Source: Corynespora cassiicola (taxonomy: Eukaryota; Ascomycota; Dothideomycetes; Pleosporales; Corynesporascaceae). From it: 64,000 nucleotides of DNA. How positions within the stretch are numbered: the first letter of the stretch is position 1; each line of letters starts with the position of its first letter. The stretch spans positions 2,693,513-2,757,512 of the forward strand of contig JAEUWY010000020.1 in the NCBI GenBank assembly GCA_022059125.1, in the 5' to 3' direction. Position numbers and translations under genes: made by a program. The notes under the pieces were generated by a model. The model saw only the letters and a list, made by a program, of their open reading frames with translations. It ran no database searches and was not told the DNA's origin. Of this stretch, positions 13,929 through 25,933 are shown in pieces.

Positions 13929-15782
13929 TTACCACTGAGGCTTTGAAATAGTAACTAGTAAGTCCTCTCCGTCTTCTGGGCCCATTATTCCAATACAAGG
14001 TGTGCAGGTGTTCATCTTAGGCATTATGCTGCCTGTTGATTCGACCTTCGGTAACCGCACTTGGAACTTACCAAGTGCTAAAGCCACGAAGGTGAGTACC
14101 TCTTTCTGAGCGAGAGCTCTTCCAGGGCATAAGGTGTTTCCACCACCAAATGGCTTGTAATGAGAGCTCTTGTGTAATGCTGGGTTTCTAAGAAAACGCT
14201 CGTGATTGAATTGGTGCGACTCGTTTCCAAACAGGGTCTCGTCAAGCATCATTTGCCGGTATGGAATGATCATTCGTGAACCCTTCCGAAGCATGAAGCG
14301 TCCAATGCGCGCATTTTCAAGCACAAATCGTACGGAGGTGGATGCGGACGTGATGCGAAGTGACTCATGGTAGACTGCCACAAGCGTCGGGCAATTTTGG
14401 AGATGATTCGCAAGCTCGTTGCTGGACAGCGAACACGGCGCTTCATATGTAACATAAGGCTTTATCTCCTCAAGTATGATATTTCGGAGTTCATTATTAT
14501 TGAGGACCTCAGTAAGCATCCAAAATGATGCCTTCCAAGCGTTTGCGTTGATGCTATGAAAGTTCAGCATAATAAGATTATGGCCGAGGATATAGGGACG
14601 CCGACTTACACCCAGTAAAACAGCAATACAAGGGTTCCCATATCGGCTGATCCAATTCCGTTAGCGCGCATGGCGGACTCTATTTGCTGGATTACTAGTG
14701 AAGCATCTGACCGTTGGTCTTTGGGCAGATCAAAATATTTCCTCAAGGCTTGTACAGCAACAGCTTTGGAGGTCGCAACATCATGTGCGAAGATCTCAGG
14801 AATCTTGTAAGGTAGTTTCCAGCTACTTTCATCAAACGCGTAAAACGATTTAAAGAGGTTTGGCTCAAGGTCCAACAGAGCCTTGCCGAAAAAGGAGCGC
14901 GTGGCACCTTCCAGAAGGACGTGCTGCGACCATTTTAGGAGAGACACAGTGTACCCACAGCTGTTTTTTGCCAAAATTTGCTCTTCGGGGATTCCTTCCC
15001 AACTCATTCGCGTATTGACTGTTTCAAGAAGAACCTGCAGTAGTGTCTCGGAATTATGGCCTGGGTTGAGGAATAGTCGGAAAAGTAGGACGCAGACCTC
15101 CTTTAATGGCTTACCTTGCCAATTGCTTAGTCCCAAACTCGGATCAATTGGGGGTTCCCCCTTTTCCGATGTCAAAACTGGGCTGAACATTGCTTTAACG
15201 GAGGGTCGTGATGCACCGAATTGTAGCATCAGGTCATTGATCCAAGGATCCATAGAGAATTGGTCGCTCTTGTAGATCATAGATGTGTCCAATGCCGAAG
15301 TGATAACGTAAACAGTTTCTCCCATGATAATAAGCTTAAAAGGCTCCCTCGAATTCCCGAAATAAAGCCTACTGAATATGAGCGGAGTGATTGACGTTTG
15401 ATGGCCAAAAGTGGCAAGGTAAGTTATGTTGTACATAATAGGAATAAAAAACAGCAGCGAGTCCTTATATCAAAGAGATTTATGCTTGCCTTGCACGGTT
15501 CACAGTTCCCTCAGCATTCCGAAAAAAGGGCATAGTATGCCCAATGACTGTATACCGAGTTTATCAGCCTTAATCACTAATTGAGAGTGAATTTTGCATA
15601 CATGGTACCAGGTATGGGAACATCTTTGGCTCTTCCGGGTGTAGACGAGGGTATACTACAAATGTCCAAAGGAGCCACAATGCCCAGGCGGACATACATA
15701 GTATAACGAATATAAGCCACCTAAGACAAGGTGTTGATAATTCTTCAGAGAACCCTGCTTTTGTTTTTGCGAGTACATCCAT
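13929..15782 (-). CDS. Cytochrome P450 monooxygenase, complete
   Basis: Haem-thiolate monooxygenase, probably ER-anchored and oxidising a small lipophilic substrate. Four exons on the minus strand: 15782-15602, 15547-15490, 15368-14610, 14553-13929, giving 540 aa. Start chosen at the Met that leaves a short polar N-terminus before a hydrophobic anchor (about residues 17-42: WLIFVILCMSAWALWLLW). The small second exon restores the conserved IGHTMPFF stretch, and the I-helix is read as INANAWKASFW. ExxR (ESLR) and the haem loop FGGGNTLCPGR with Cys475 are intact. The second intron has a GC donor (AAG|GCAAGC) and an AG acceptor. The type resembles the CYP7-like group of fungal P450s; the substrate is unknown. 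It is divergent from the ABC transporter gene, with about 1 kb between the start codons, and its 3' end lies about 360 bp from the telomere array. Confidence 0.88.
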
Positions 15783-16810
15783 GTTTCCAGACGAGTTGTA
15801 TAGGGTGTTGCAGGTCAAACTATGTTCGCAGGAAGAGATGTATGAAAATTGGCTACGTGGCTTTGATAGTAGTAGTGGAATAACATAGAGGCTATACACA
15901 GATATAAATGGGGGTTTTTATGGAATTCATCTCACTATGTGCCAGAATCATCCGCTAAAAGGGGAAACATCTCCATTCCTCAGCGCTTACTCGCTCTAGA
16001 GGCGATATATAAAACATACCTGGAAGTATAGCGCTAAATATGTGGGTCATCACAGCCAATAGCATGTCGACCTTTAATTACTTTAAGTAATCTATGTGGC
16101 GTAACGACACGTCAACGATCGAGGGCTATGTTCATGCAGTCATTCCGGACTGTGCTACACAATTGACCAACTTTCCGTACATGCTAATGTAGCTGGACAT
16201 GGATAATAATTAGCGGCGCTTAATGTTATATTTAAGGTCCACAAGAAATTTCGTCGAAACGTTGGCTAGCAGGTGATTGGCTTGTCTATACATGTTTCGG
16301 GAACTAATCAGATTGTCGGGCCATCATCGTGCATATGATTAATCCTTCAAGAGACAGGCTGTCTCTTGACCATCGTGTCCAAGATAGGAAAGTAGCACAA
16401 GGCACTAAATATATATTCGAGAAGTGAGATAGAGGCTTGGCAATATCGGGTGTACAGGGGGTAGGCGAGGGCTAGAGGTCTTGAGTTGCGCCATCGCCTC
16501 TCGCGAGATAATCGGCTGCATGGCACAGCACAAAGGATTCTCGCCGCAGAAAGCACGGTCAGGAACATCTCACGCTCGCACCTTTTCAGACCGGCTTGCC
16601 CCGGCGCTCGTCCGCGATAGGAATGGCTAGACACATCGGATTACTGCGCCAATGCCGGCGTCGGTTGCGGCTAAGATCTTTACAGCTGCTTGGCCCTGCA
16701 CCGCCCTTGCATGCTTCCTAAGCCCTCCTTCGAGGCCCTCATTCTCAGGCCCTCGAGAAGCTACGTACGGTAAACTCTTTCTCATACTCCTCCATCCTAA
16801 TACAGCATAA
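15783..16810. promoter_or_regulatory. Divergent intergenic region, P450 / ABC transporter
   Basis: About 1 kb of normal-composition DNA between two start codons facing away from each other, so it must hold both promoters. Short ORFs inside (for example minus strand 16347-16634) show no protein-family features. No operator could be assigned. Confidence 0.5.
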
Positions 16811-19800
16811 ATGAAAAAAATGTCAAAATACGTGCACCTCGATGCATCAACTTCCAAGTCGAATGCGCGCCCTGACCTGGACCCCACAAGCGACTGTTTC
16901 AGCTCTATGGCGTGGTTCGAAGAGCTTGCCACTCTAAAAAACAGCGACGATGTTTCATACAAGCCAAAGCGCGGCGGATTTCTTTTCAGTAACCTCGATG
17001 TGTACGGTTCTTCGGAAGCGGATGATTATCTCGAAACCTTCGGCAACGCACCGGTGCGATTCTTTAGGTCAATAGCCAAATTGTTTGGGAGAAATAAAAC
17101 TACCCGAGTCAAGATCCTGGCTGGATTTGAAGGCTTCGTCAATGATGGGGAGATGTTAGTGGTTCTTGGTCGACCCGGTAGTGGTTGCACTACCCTACTA
17201 AAAACGCTTGCTGGAGAAACGAGAGCGCTCTGGATTGGAAATGATTCAGAAATTTCGTATCAAGGTAGAGTTTATGATCTATCCACACCTCAAGAAATAA
17301 TTATTAAAGACATACCAGGGATAACTCCCGAAGCCATGAAGACAGAATTCTGTGGCGAGTGCATCTATATGGCCGAACTAGATGTCCACTTTGCAGAGTT
17401 GACGGTGTTGGAAACATTGAAATTCGCAGCGGCTTGTCGGGCCCCGAAGAACATTATAAAAGGAACAACACCAAAGGCCTATATCGAACACATCACCAAT
17501 GCCATGCTCTCTATTTTCAAGCTAGATGGAGCCAAAAATACTCCCCTGGGCGATGCTATGATTCGCGGAGTTAGTGGAGGTGAAAAGAAGCGTGTCAGTA
17601 TCGCTGAAGCGTTCATGTCTCTTTCGCCAATACAATTCTGGGACAACAGCACCCGGGGTCTAGACAGTGCAACTGCTCTTGACTGCGTTCGCAGCTTTCG
17701 GGCTTTTAGTCAGACTAATAACGCTACGATTACTGTCAGTCTTTACCAGGCATCACAAGATATATTAGATTGCTTTGATCGGGTTACTGTTCTCTATGAA
17801 GGGAGGCAGATATTCTTTGGCACTTGGCCAGACGCGCTTGAGTACTTTCACGGCTTAGGCTTTGACCGCCCTGCTCGGCTTACAACAGGAGATTTTCTCA
17901 CGGCACTGACGAACCCCCAAGAAGCTAGTTTGTTCGTCCGACACGAATTTGTTGGAAAAGTCCCTGTCACAGCAGAAGATTTTGCGTCTGCATGGAAACA
18001 TAGCATTGAACGCCAAAAAAATCTCCAACAAATGAGCCATCTTCGTGATGAATTTTGCGGCCGGCGAAATGGCTTGGAGGAATACCGCCAGGCAAGAGCC
18101 ACAGAAAAGCACTCGCACGTGTAAGTCTTGAGTCGCCTCCTATTTGAAATATGAAATTCCTAACGCAACATGACTTAGTGGGATATCTTCGCCCTACACA
18201 ATTCCACTCTCAGAGCAGGTCCATCTATGCTTGGTGCGTGGCTTTCGCAGACTCCGAAACAATATCGCTGTCCCAATATCGTATGTCATCGGAAACGTCA
18301 TTATGGCTATCATTGTTGGTAGTGTCTTTTTGAACCTCGGAGATTCGGCGGATGCTGTGACTCAGCGAACAATTCTTCTTTTCTTTGCAATTTTAATCAA
18401 CGCCTTTATGAGCGCAGCAGAGGTAAGATAATCGCAGATCGTATTTCACTAAATCTCGAACTAATCGGATACACAGGTCTTGTCCGTCTGGGATCAGAGA
18501 CCTATAGTTGAAAAGCAAGCTAGGAGAGCTCTCTACCATCCTGTTGCCGAAGCGATATCTGCGATTATCTGTGATCTCCCGGCGAAGCTATCGGCATCCA
18601 TACTCTTCAACATTGTTCTGTACTTCATGGCCAACTTAAGACAGACACCTCAGGCTTTCTTCACCTTCTGGTTTTTCACGTTTGTGTGTCAAATGTCAAT
18701 GTCCATGTTCTACAGGTGTGACGGATCAATTCATCGGACGCTTGAAGCCAGTATGGTACCAATTGGCGTTCTCATCATGCTTGCCATCATCTATACTGGA
18801 TTTGTTATCCCAATACCATATATGAAACCCTGGCTCTCATGGTTTCGCCACATCAATCCAGTGGCGTACGCCTTTGAAAGTTTAATGGTCAACGAGGTAA
18901 GACGTGGGAAACTTTTGAAAAAATTGGAAGAAAATCTAATTTGTTAAAGTTTCATGGACGAGACTTCGAATGCGCCCGCTACATTCCTGATGGAACTTCT
19001 TACGAAAACGAATCAAATCTCTTCAAAAGCTGTGTGGCAACTACCATTGCCCCTGGAGCGCGTTTCCTCAATGGGGATGAGTATTTACACAAAGTTTACA
19101 GATACAGCTACTCACATCTTTGGAGGTACGTCCTTTGCTTTCACAGAAACTAGACAGCATCTAATCAGATTGATTCCGTTAATTGCAAGCTGACGAAAAT
19201 AGGAATCTTGGTATTTTGTTTGGGTTTACTATCGTGTTCTTTGCAGTCCATCTTTGGTCTAGCGAGAAATTTGAGACACAGAAGCCCAGAGGAGATATTT
19301 CCCTTTTCCCTCGCAATAAATGTCCCCCTAAATTACAGAGTGACGAGGAGTCTGGTCCTGCACCGTTCGTCCAGCCTGCAACAGAAACACGGATTTCTTC
19401 AGATGCGGGATTGGTGAAACAGAAGTCAACTCTCCACTGGGAGAATGTGTCTTTCCAATTGTCCCTGAATAAACGCGAGAAGAAAACTATCCTGACTGAT
19501 ATCGATGGATGGGTCAAGCCCGGCACATTGACCGCTCTTATGGGAGCGACGGGTGCAGGAAAAACGAGTCTGCTTGATGTCATTGCTCAGAGAACGACTC
19601 AAGGAAGTATCATTGGGGATATTATGGTCGACGGCCGACCACGTGATACAAGTTTCCAACGGTCAACAGGGTATGCACAGCAAAACGACATTCACCTTCG
19701 AACCACTACTGTTAGAGAAGCTTTGCATTTTAGTGCACTACTTAGGCAGCCAAAGGTGCTATCAACAGCTTCCAAGATTGCCTATGCCGAAAGAGTGCTT

Positions 19801-21405
19801 GACCTGCTTGGAATGAGGTCATATGCGGACGCTGTTGTTGGTGTGCCTGGAGATGGTTTAAGCCCAGAACGACGCAAGCGCCTCACAATCGCGGTCGAGT
19901 TAGCAGCTCGTCCTACTACTGCATTATTTCTCGACGAACCAACTTCAGGCCTGGATAGCCAGACAGCATTCATTATCTGCAACCTACTCCGAGACCTTGC
20001 TCACCGAAATGGACAAGCTATTATGTGTACTATACATCAGCCTTCAGCCGCGCTCCTTGGCATGTTCGACCAGCTATTGCTCATCGATAAGGGAAAAACA
20101 GTTTACTTTGGTTCTCTTGGGCAAAAAATGGATCCAATGATTCGATATTTTGAGGATAAAGGAGCTCGAGATTGTCGTCCTGGAGAAAACCCTGCCGAAT
20201 GGATCATGGATATCACCGGGGGGGTGCCTGTATCTTCTGCAAAACAAATCGACTGGCACGAAACATGGAGAAACTCCGATGAACGAAAATCTATTAGACA
20301 AAATTTGGTCAAGATGAGGGAAGGCTTGCAGCAAAAGGAAGCCCCCGAAGCATCAAGCAGCGAATACGCAACACCATTCTGGACACAATTCAGGGTCCTT
20401 ACATACCGGACATTCGTTGAATACTGGCGGACTCCTGGAGCAGTCTACGCAAAATTAATGTTCTATTTAGCTGCTTCTTTCATGATAGGAGTATCCTGCT
20501 TCCGATCTCCCAACTCACTCCAAGGCCTGCAGAACCAAATGTTCTCAATCTTTCTTCTGTTCACAACATTTAGCAACATCTTACAGCAGATTGTACCACA
20601 ATTTGCTGCACGCAGAGCTCTTTTTGAAGCCCGTGAGTTTCCCTCCAAGACCTTCTCGTGGCAAGCTTTTGTTTCCGCGAGTATCGTCGTTGAGGCAGCA
20701 TGGCAAACACTGTTAGCAACGATATCTTTCGTGCTGTTTTACTACCTGACCGGCATGAATCGCAACACCATCGACTCTGATCGCGATGAGAGGGCAACTC
20801 TGATGCTTCTATTCTTCGTCGCCTTCTTTGTCTTCACACAGTCTCTATCCCATCTCCTTGCAGCGGCAATTGAAGTGCCGCAAACTGCCGTCAACATGGG
20901 AAACCCAATATTCTATCTTACCATTATCTTTTGTGGAGCTTTGGTACCAAAAAATTCCCTTCCACGCTTTTGGATCTTTATGTATCGAGTATCTCCCCTC
21001 ACCTATCTCATGCGCGGTATGTTCACTGTCGGTGTTGCTGGACGGCCTGTATCCTGTAGTCCATCTGAGATGATCTACGTTCCACCCACAAATGGTTCAT
21101 CGACTGTGAGCCCTCCTGACAACAGAACTTGTGGGGAATGGCTCGAAGATTTCACAGTATTTTCGGGCGGAGCTGTATTGAATCCAGACGCCAAGGCAGT
21201 GTGCGAATATTGCCCTATGAAAGATACTGCCCAGTTCCTGGCTATCTTCAATATGGACTATGGAAAACGATGGGAAGACTTTGGGATTATCATGGCATAT
21301 ATTATTTTTAACTGGACAGCTACGTTCGCGTTATACTGGCTAGTCAGGGTTCCTAAGAAGCGAAAGGCAAGCTCGAGGAGTGAAAAAGACAAGACGACAG
21401 CGTAG
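16811..21405 (+). CDS. PDR-type (ABCG) ABC transporter, full length
   Basis: ATP-driven plasma-membrane exporter of the pleiotropic drug resistance family, architecture (NBD-TMD)x2. Exons 16811-18120, 18179-18422, 18477-18896, 18950-19125, 19203-21405 give 1450 aa, the usual family length, which supports the start. NBD1: Walker A GRPGSGCTT near residue 120 (with the Cys typical of PDR proteins), signature VSGGEKKRVS, then the WDNSTRGLDSAT stretch. NBD2: Walker A GATGAGKT near residue 831, signature LSPERRKRLT and Walker B LFLDEPTSGLD. Hydrophobic segments follow each NBD, and the PDR motif region (HINPVAYAFES, RVSPLTYLMRG) is present. Every intron is GT-AG with consistent phase. Next to a P450 and two dehydrogenases it could export a metabolite or give self-protection (inference). 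No frameshift or stop was found. Confidence 0.93.
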
Positions 21406-21922
21406 GGAAGCCCTTGACGATTAATTTCTGAATTTTTACATTTCTTTTTTCTAGCCTCTTCAAAAAATTCAACCCTAGTTCGAAAACTGTACCCAACTTG
21501 AGCGAAGCGTTGTTTGCTGTCTGTCTAGTAATTCTGACGATTAAACGTGTGCACGATACAGTTCTCGTTTCAAGGTACCTTTACTTACCCCCAAGAACTC
21601 CAAGAATACTGAATATCCTGTGAGCTTTTATCTACGTGCTGAAGGTTAATGGAGAAAGCTACCTACCTAGGTGGGTACCACACTGCCAGCCGACGGAAGA
21701 AGCTGGCGTTGCGCGGAACGCCTGCAGTAATTATGCACAACAAAAAAGCAATCAATATCCCAGGATAAATAAGTATCACGCCAAACTCATGCAGAATCTA
21801 ATTTGTACTACCGAAACGTTGCACAGGCCCTTATTAGCGGTTCTGGACTGTAGTTTTACTTGCAACACCTGTATTCTTAGAATTGCGCACTCAGCTGCTG
21901 CGGCATATCGCAACCTAATAGA
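21406..21922. other. Convergent 3' intergenic region
   Basis: Lies between the ends of the ABC transporter gene (plus) and the dehydrogenase gene (minus). It should hold both 3' UTRs and polyadenylation signals. I see no gene, repeat or RNA structure here. Confidence 0.5.
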
Positions 21923-23080
21923 CTATGTCTTGAACCATATTTCATTCTCCTTCTTGAGAAACCACTCTACAGACCGTACAATTCCCTCTTCTGTGTCGCA
22001 GATCGGTCGATACCCCAGTCTAATCTTTGCCTTTTCTACCGAAATCCTACATCCCGCTTTCATGAATTCTAGATGATGGCGGCTGAGCTTTAACTCATGC
22101 GCTCCAGTGTTGAGGAACCGGCGTAAGGACTCACCAGCTGAGACAGCTGGAATGATTACCCAAAAGGGAAGCTCAATTATGGTCGGGTTCTTCGTAGACG
22201 TAAGGTATCTGTCGCCGGCCGCAATCCAAACCTTGCGCGAGAACTCCCAAAAGCGCATTGGGGAATCATCTGTGACAAAGAAGGCTTCGCCGTCAACTTT
22301 CGTATCTGCAGATGTATGAAGACCATCCAAGAGCGCCTCTGCAGCAAGTACATGTGCTTGCGCCACGTTCGCCGTGTATACCCATTCATGAGTGACTTTG
22401 TCGGGGCCGATCTGGAATCGAGTTGCCGGGGTATTGACGCATTTAAGCATCTCCGATATCGTCTTCAAGTCACGCTCTCCATAAAGTCCGCCGATCCGGA
22501 GGGATGTTGTCAGCAGTTGACCCTGGTAGTTGCTACCTGCGTGGTTGGTCTTCCTCCCTGTGTTTGCCGCCAGGACGAGAGCATCAGCAGCCGCCTTTGT
22601 ACGACCATAAGCACTTATGCCAGTCCGAGAATCCAGAGCATTCAGCTTTACTTCTTCCTCCGTATGCGCCTTGGAGTTCAACCCAGATTTGTCCAGCACA
22701 GCTTCCACTGAACTTGTATAGACAAATGCTTGAATTGTAGGGGATTCAGTAGCTTGACGAAGGAGCTCCTTTGTAACTTCATAGTTGATGTTATATTGAA
22801 CATCTGGTGGAGCGAATGGCCCTGGAGAAATGGTGTGGATGATGATAGTTGGCTTAGTTTCGTTTAAGAGCTGTTGAACTTGAGTCGCATCCGTGACATC
22901 GCAAACATGGTAATTAACGCCTTCGCAGGAGTGTTGATGTTTCTTTTGGCTGTGATAAGTCGCAACGACATTTTTACATTGAGGATGCTTTGCTAGTTCC
23001 TCAACCAGAAATGATCCCACGATCCCTGCTCCTCCAGTAACAAGTACTGTCCCCAAGTACTTTTCATCCTCCGAGGTCAT
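21923..23080 (-). CDS. NAD(P)-dependent 3-beta-HSD/epimerase family protein
   Basis: Extended short-chain dehydrogenase of the 3-beta-hydroxysteroid dehydrogenase / sterol-4-carboxylate 3-dehydrogenase (Erg26-like) type. Single exon, 385 aa. The N-terminal Rossmann motif is TGGAGIVGS (about residues 16-24), the catalytic Tyr-Lys pair is in YGRTK (about residue 175), and TSSVEAV gives the Ser of the triad. A hydrophobic C-terminal stretch (IELPFWVIIPAVSAG) suggests membrane association, as in Erg26. Similar in fold and size to the gene at 25934-27096, so the island holds two members of one family. It may oxidise a hydroxyl group on a pathway intermediate; a housekeeping sterol role is less likely in a repeat-flanked island but not excluded. 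Confidence 0.88.
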   Translation of the reverse strand: MTSEDEKYLGTVLVTGGAGIVGSFLVEELAKHPQCKNVVATYHSQKKHQHSCEGVNYHVCDVTDATQVQQLLNETKPTIIIHTISPGPFAPPDVQYNINYEVTKELLRQATESPTIQAFVYTSSVEAVLDKSGLNSKAHTEEEVKLNALDSRTGISAYGRTKAAADALVLAANTGRKTNHAGSNYQGQLLTTSLRIGGLYGERDLKTISEMLKCVNTPATRFQIGPDKVTHEWVYTANVAQAHVLAAEALLDGLHTSADTKVDGEAFFVTDDSPMRFWEFSRKVWIAAGDRYLTSTKNPTIIELPFWVIIPAVSAGESLRRFLNTGAHELKLSRHHLEFMKAGCRISVEKAKIRLGYRPICDTEEGIVRSVEWFLKKENEIWFKT

Positions 23081-24113
23081 TTTGAAAAGAGCTACTCAAT
23101 CACTCTAGAGGAACAGATTTATAATATAGATAAGATGTGAAACGGGTAGAGATGTTATGGTAGAACAGAAGTTTGTAACGAACTTACGACTGAAGTCCTC
23201 GGTTACTTCGCCGCATGCCAAGCAGGATGGACCTTGCCGCATGACGGAAGTAAGGAACTTCGGTAGTAGCGCGCTTTATAGCCTAATGAATAGATGCATC
23301 CCAAGCCCCACTCCTTGTGCAACGTATGCTTGGCGGCCCCCAAGTCGTATTCGCTTCGCAGTCAATGTACGCTCTGCACCTCACGCACCTAAGCCGGGAA
23401 AAATAGGAAAAGCGTGTTTCACTGCATTCGTATCCAGCCTTAGTCGACAACGGTTTTAATCTAAAACCCATGAATGCTGAGGCTGTACGTGCCAGCCGGC
23501 CCGAGAATTGAACCCACATATTGGAAAGCGTTATGCCCCTTCGACTCCAACGAAGCAACCAAGAAAGGGAAGGAACTGAATGGCTGCTTATTATTAAGGA
23601 ACCCTTCGGATCCGTGCATTCTTGCGTGGGGAGGCAGATGAATGTTAAATGGTAGGAGAGAGACGTTCGCACAATTACAATCCGGCTTTAGCTGACGGGT
23701 ACATAGCATAAAGAACATGACTCAATCTCTTCATAATTTTGCGTTGCTTACCGGCATCTTTATGCCTTAATGCAGCTAACGGGGACCAAGACGGGGACCA
23801 AGGCTCGGGTGTCAGCTCAACACTCCAACACGATAGAGTGGGGGGGCGTGGGGCCGCTGATTTCTCGTTACGGGAAACATCGTGCAGCGTAAGGTGCTCA
23901 TGCTGCAGGCAATCAGAGGTAAATCCCCGAAGTCTGCCTCTTCTAAATTGTACGGCGATTGAGTGCTTAGATGAACTGATACTTAGAAGATCTTTACTTC
24001 TAGTATTAAACGATCATTCTTACCTGTGCCTTCGCTCGTGAACTCTTCCTCCGGATACGTGAGCGGCTCCTCACCTCTCAAAAACTTCCAGCAGTTGCAA
24101 GACTTCTCCCGAT
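23081..24113. other. Intergenic region, no gene seen
   Basis: About 1 kb of normal composition between the divergent starts of the dehydrogenase (minus) and the membrane protein (plus). It therefore includes both promoters. Short overlapping ORFs on both strands lack any recognisable motif. Confidence 0.45.
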
Positions 24114-25479
24114 ATGTCTTTGGACCTTGATCCTATTATATTTGCCGATTTTCCACTCTTACCGCCGCCGAGGGGCGAGGAGTCTGATTTTAACTCTCCT
24201 GCCAAAGATGCTACATTGTTATGGGTCTTGTCTATCTTGACACTCGCACTGGTCTTCGTATTTATTTCCATTCGACTATATGTCAAGCGCTTCATATCCG
24301 GACAAAAACTATCGTGGGATGATGGTAAGGGTCATAGACTGTCAGCTCAGAGACGGTTAGCTCAGAGAAAACTTTGCAATAATCTAACAAGTGTCTAGGA
24401 GCATGTTCGGTGTCATTCGCCTTAGCCATCATACATACAACCGTCATTCTAATTGGTACATACGCTTATTCTTTATAACTCGTCGCTATACTGATACTAA
24501 CAGAACTCGATTATGGATTGGGAAAGAAGATGTGGAATGTGCGCGCAATATCAATGACCCACAAAAAATTACTAGTACGTCGGAAACCGTCAAGATAAGG
24601 TGCAACACGATCGTCTGACTGGATCAAGACGATGACTTCAGCCAATTTTATCATTGCAATGAACATGCTCTTCGTCCGAATCTCCGTTCTGTCTCTATAT
24701 CAGCGGCTTTTTGGGATATATGAGACGTCGAAAAGGCTCATTTTCTTTGGATACGGTATCTCGGTGCTCATCGCCATACCTGAGATGGGAGTAGCAATCG
24801 GGCGAATGGTCTTGTGCACCGAGCCCACTTCGGCTCTATTAGTACCTTATTGCTCCACAGGAAGTATTAGCAAAGCAGTGGTCACCTTCGCTATTGTTGG
24901 TGTGGCTACGGACATCTTCATCTACTCGATCGCGGTTGTCCGGCTTCGACTGCTGCATGTTAATCGGAACAAGAAGCTTCAGCTTGTGGCTGTATTTTCT
25001 GCAGGTCTATTGTAAGTCATCTTCCCGGCCATGTCCTCGCAATTCTTTGAAGTTGGATGCTGAAGAATCGCCACTAGGGCCTTGGTGTTTGGCATCACCA
25101 GTCTAGTCTTCGTCACCATTCACTTCTACACTACGGATCAACTCTGGTACGCGTTGTGGGTTGCACTTTTCAAGTAAGCAATGCTCAGTACTTTGTGGAA
25201 ATGCTGCGATGCTTACATCTACTTAGGCTTCTCGAGGCCAACATTGCACTAACGTGTGCCTGTGCGACCTTCGTACCCGCGTTCTGGAAGAATCAGAAAC
25301 AGTTATTCTCAACAATCCGCTCATCCAACTCAGAGTCACAAAACTCGTCGTCAAACCAGGCTAATGGCATACCAAAATTTGGGCGTGAGTCGGACGACGC
25401 ACTGGTGGAGATAACGGACTTGGAAATGAGCAAGGTCGGCCAGACCAAATCAGCGCATTCAGACGAGCGCGCATTCTGA
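24114..25479 (+). CDS. PTH11/fungal-rhodopsin-like integral membrane protein
   Basis: Seven-helix membrane protein of the SAT4/PTH11-like group, often annotated as a rhodopsin-domain protein and thought to sense surface or chemical cues. Six exons: 24114-24324, 24399-24455, 24504-24574, 24629-25011, 25078-25173, 25227-25479, 356 aa. Helix 1 is TLLWVLSILTLALVFVFISI. The hallmark LSWDD after the first loop, YGLGKKMWNV, the helix with NFIIAMNMLFVRISVL, and the late helices around FGITSLVFVTIHFY and NIALTCACATF all fall in the family order. The tail after about residue 290 is polar and Ser/Asn-rich. The phases of the five introns are consistent. It lies between two 3-beta-HSD-family genes. Members also occur within metabolite clusters; the role here is unknown. 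Confidence 0.8.
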
Positions 25480-25933
25480 ACTTCTGGTATAGAGACTAAG
25501 CAGAAAGAATATTATCGCAGGATATGTAAATATATGCAGGCCAAATAAAGTTGGAAATGAGTATGAGTCCCCGTGCATGTGGGCTGCAGGCACAGATCCA
25601 CCCCTTGTGCTCCGCTCCCCTAGACAAAATTACGGTTCTCATCATCTTTACCTGGGATAAAACGACTTAATATAGTACAGTCAAGTCTAAGGCTTTTAGA
25701 CGTTCGCGCCTGAAATTGCCTATGGACCCATGGGTTAATGCCAGGCGACGCCGCACGCACCAGTCTCAATCTGCTCTTGTCTACTTGAGCTGCGGGTCCG
25801 TGCTTCTCTCAGCCCACCCGATAGCCTGGGTGGGCGCGTATTGTACTTGGCTCAGCGCCCCGCTCAATAAATTCCCATTTCCCTCTTTCTCACCCACCCT
25901 TCTCTCAACCCCCTCAAAAGCATATTTTCAAAA
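25480..25933. other. Intergenic region, no gene seen
   Basis: Downstream of the membrane-protein gene and upstream of the second dehydrogenase on the same strand. A pyrimidine-rich tract (ccctctttctcacccacccttctctcaacc, about 25880-25910) just before the next ATG is typical of a filamentous-fungal core promoter. Confidence 0.5.
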
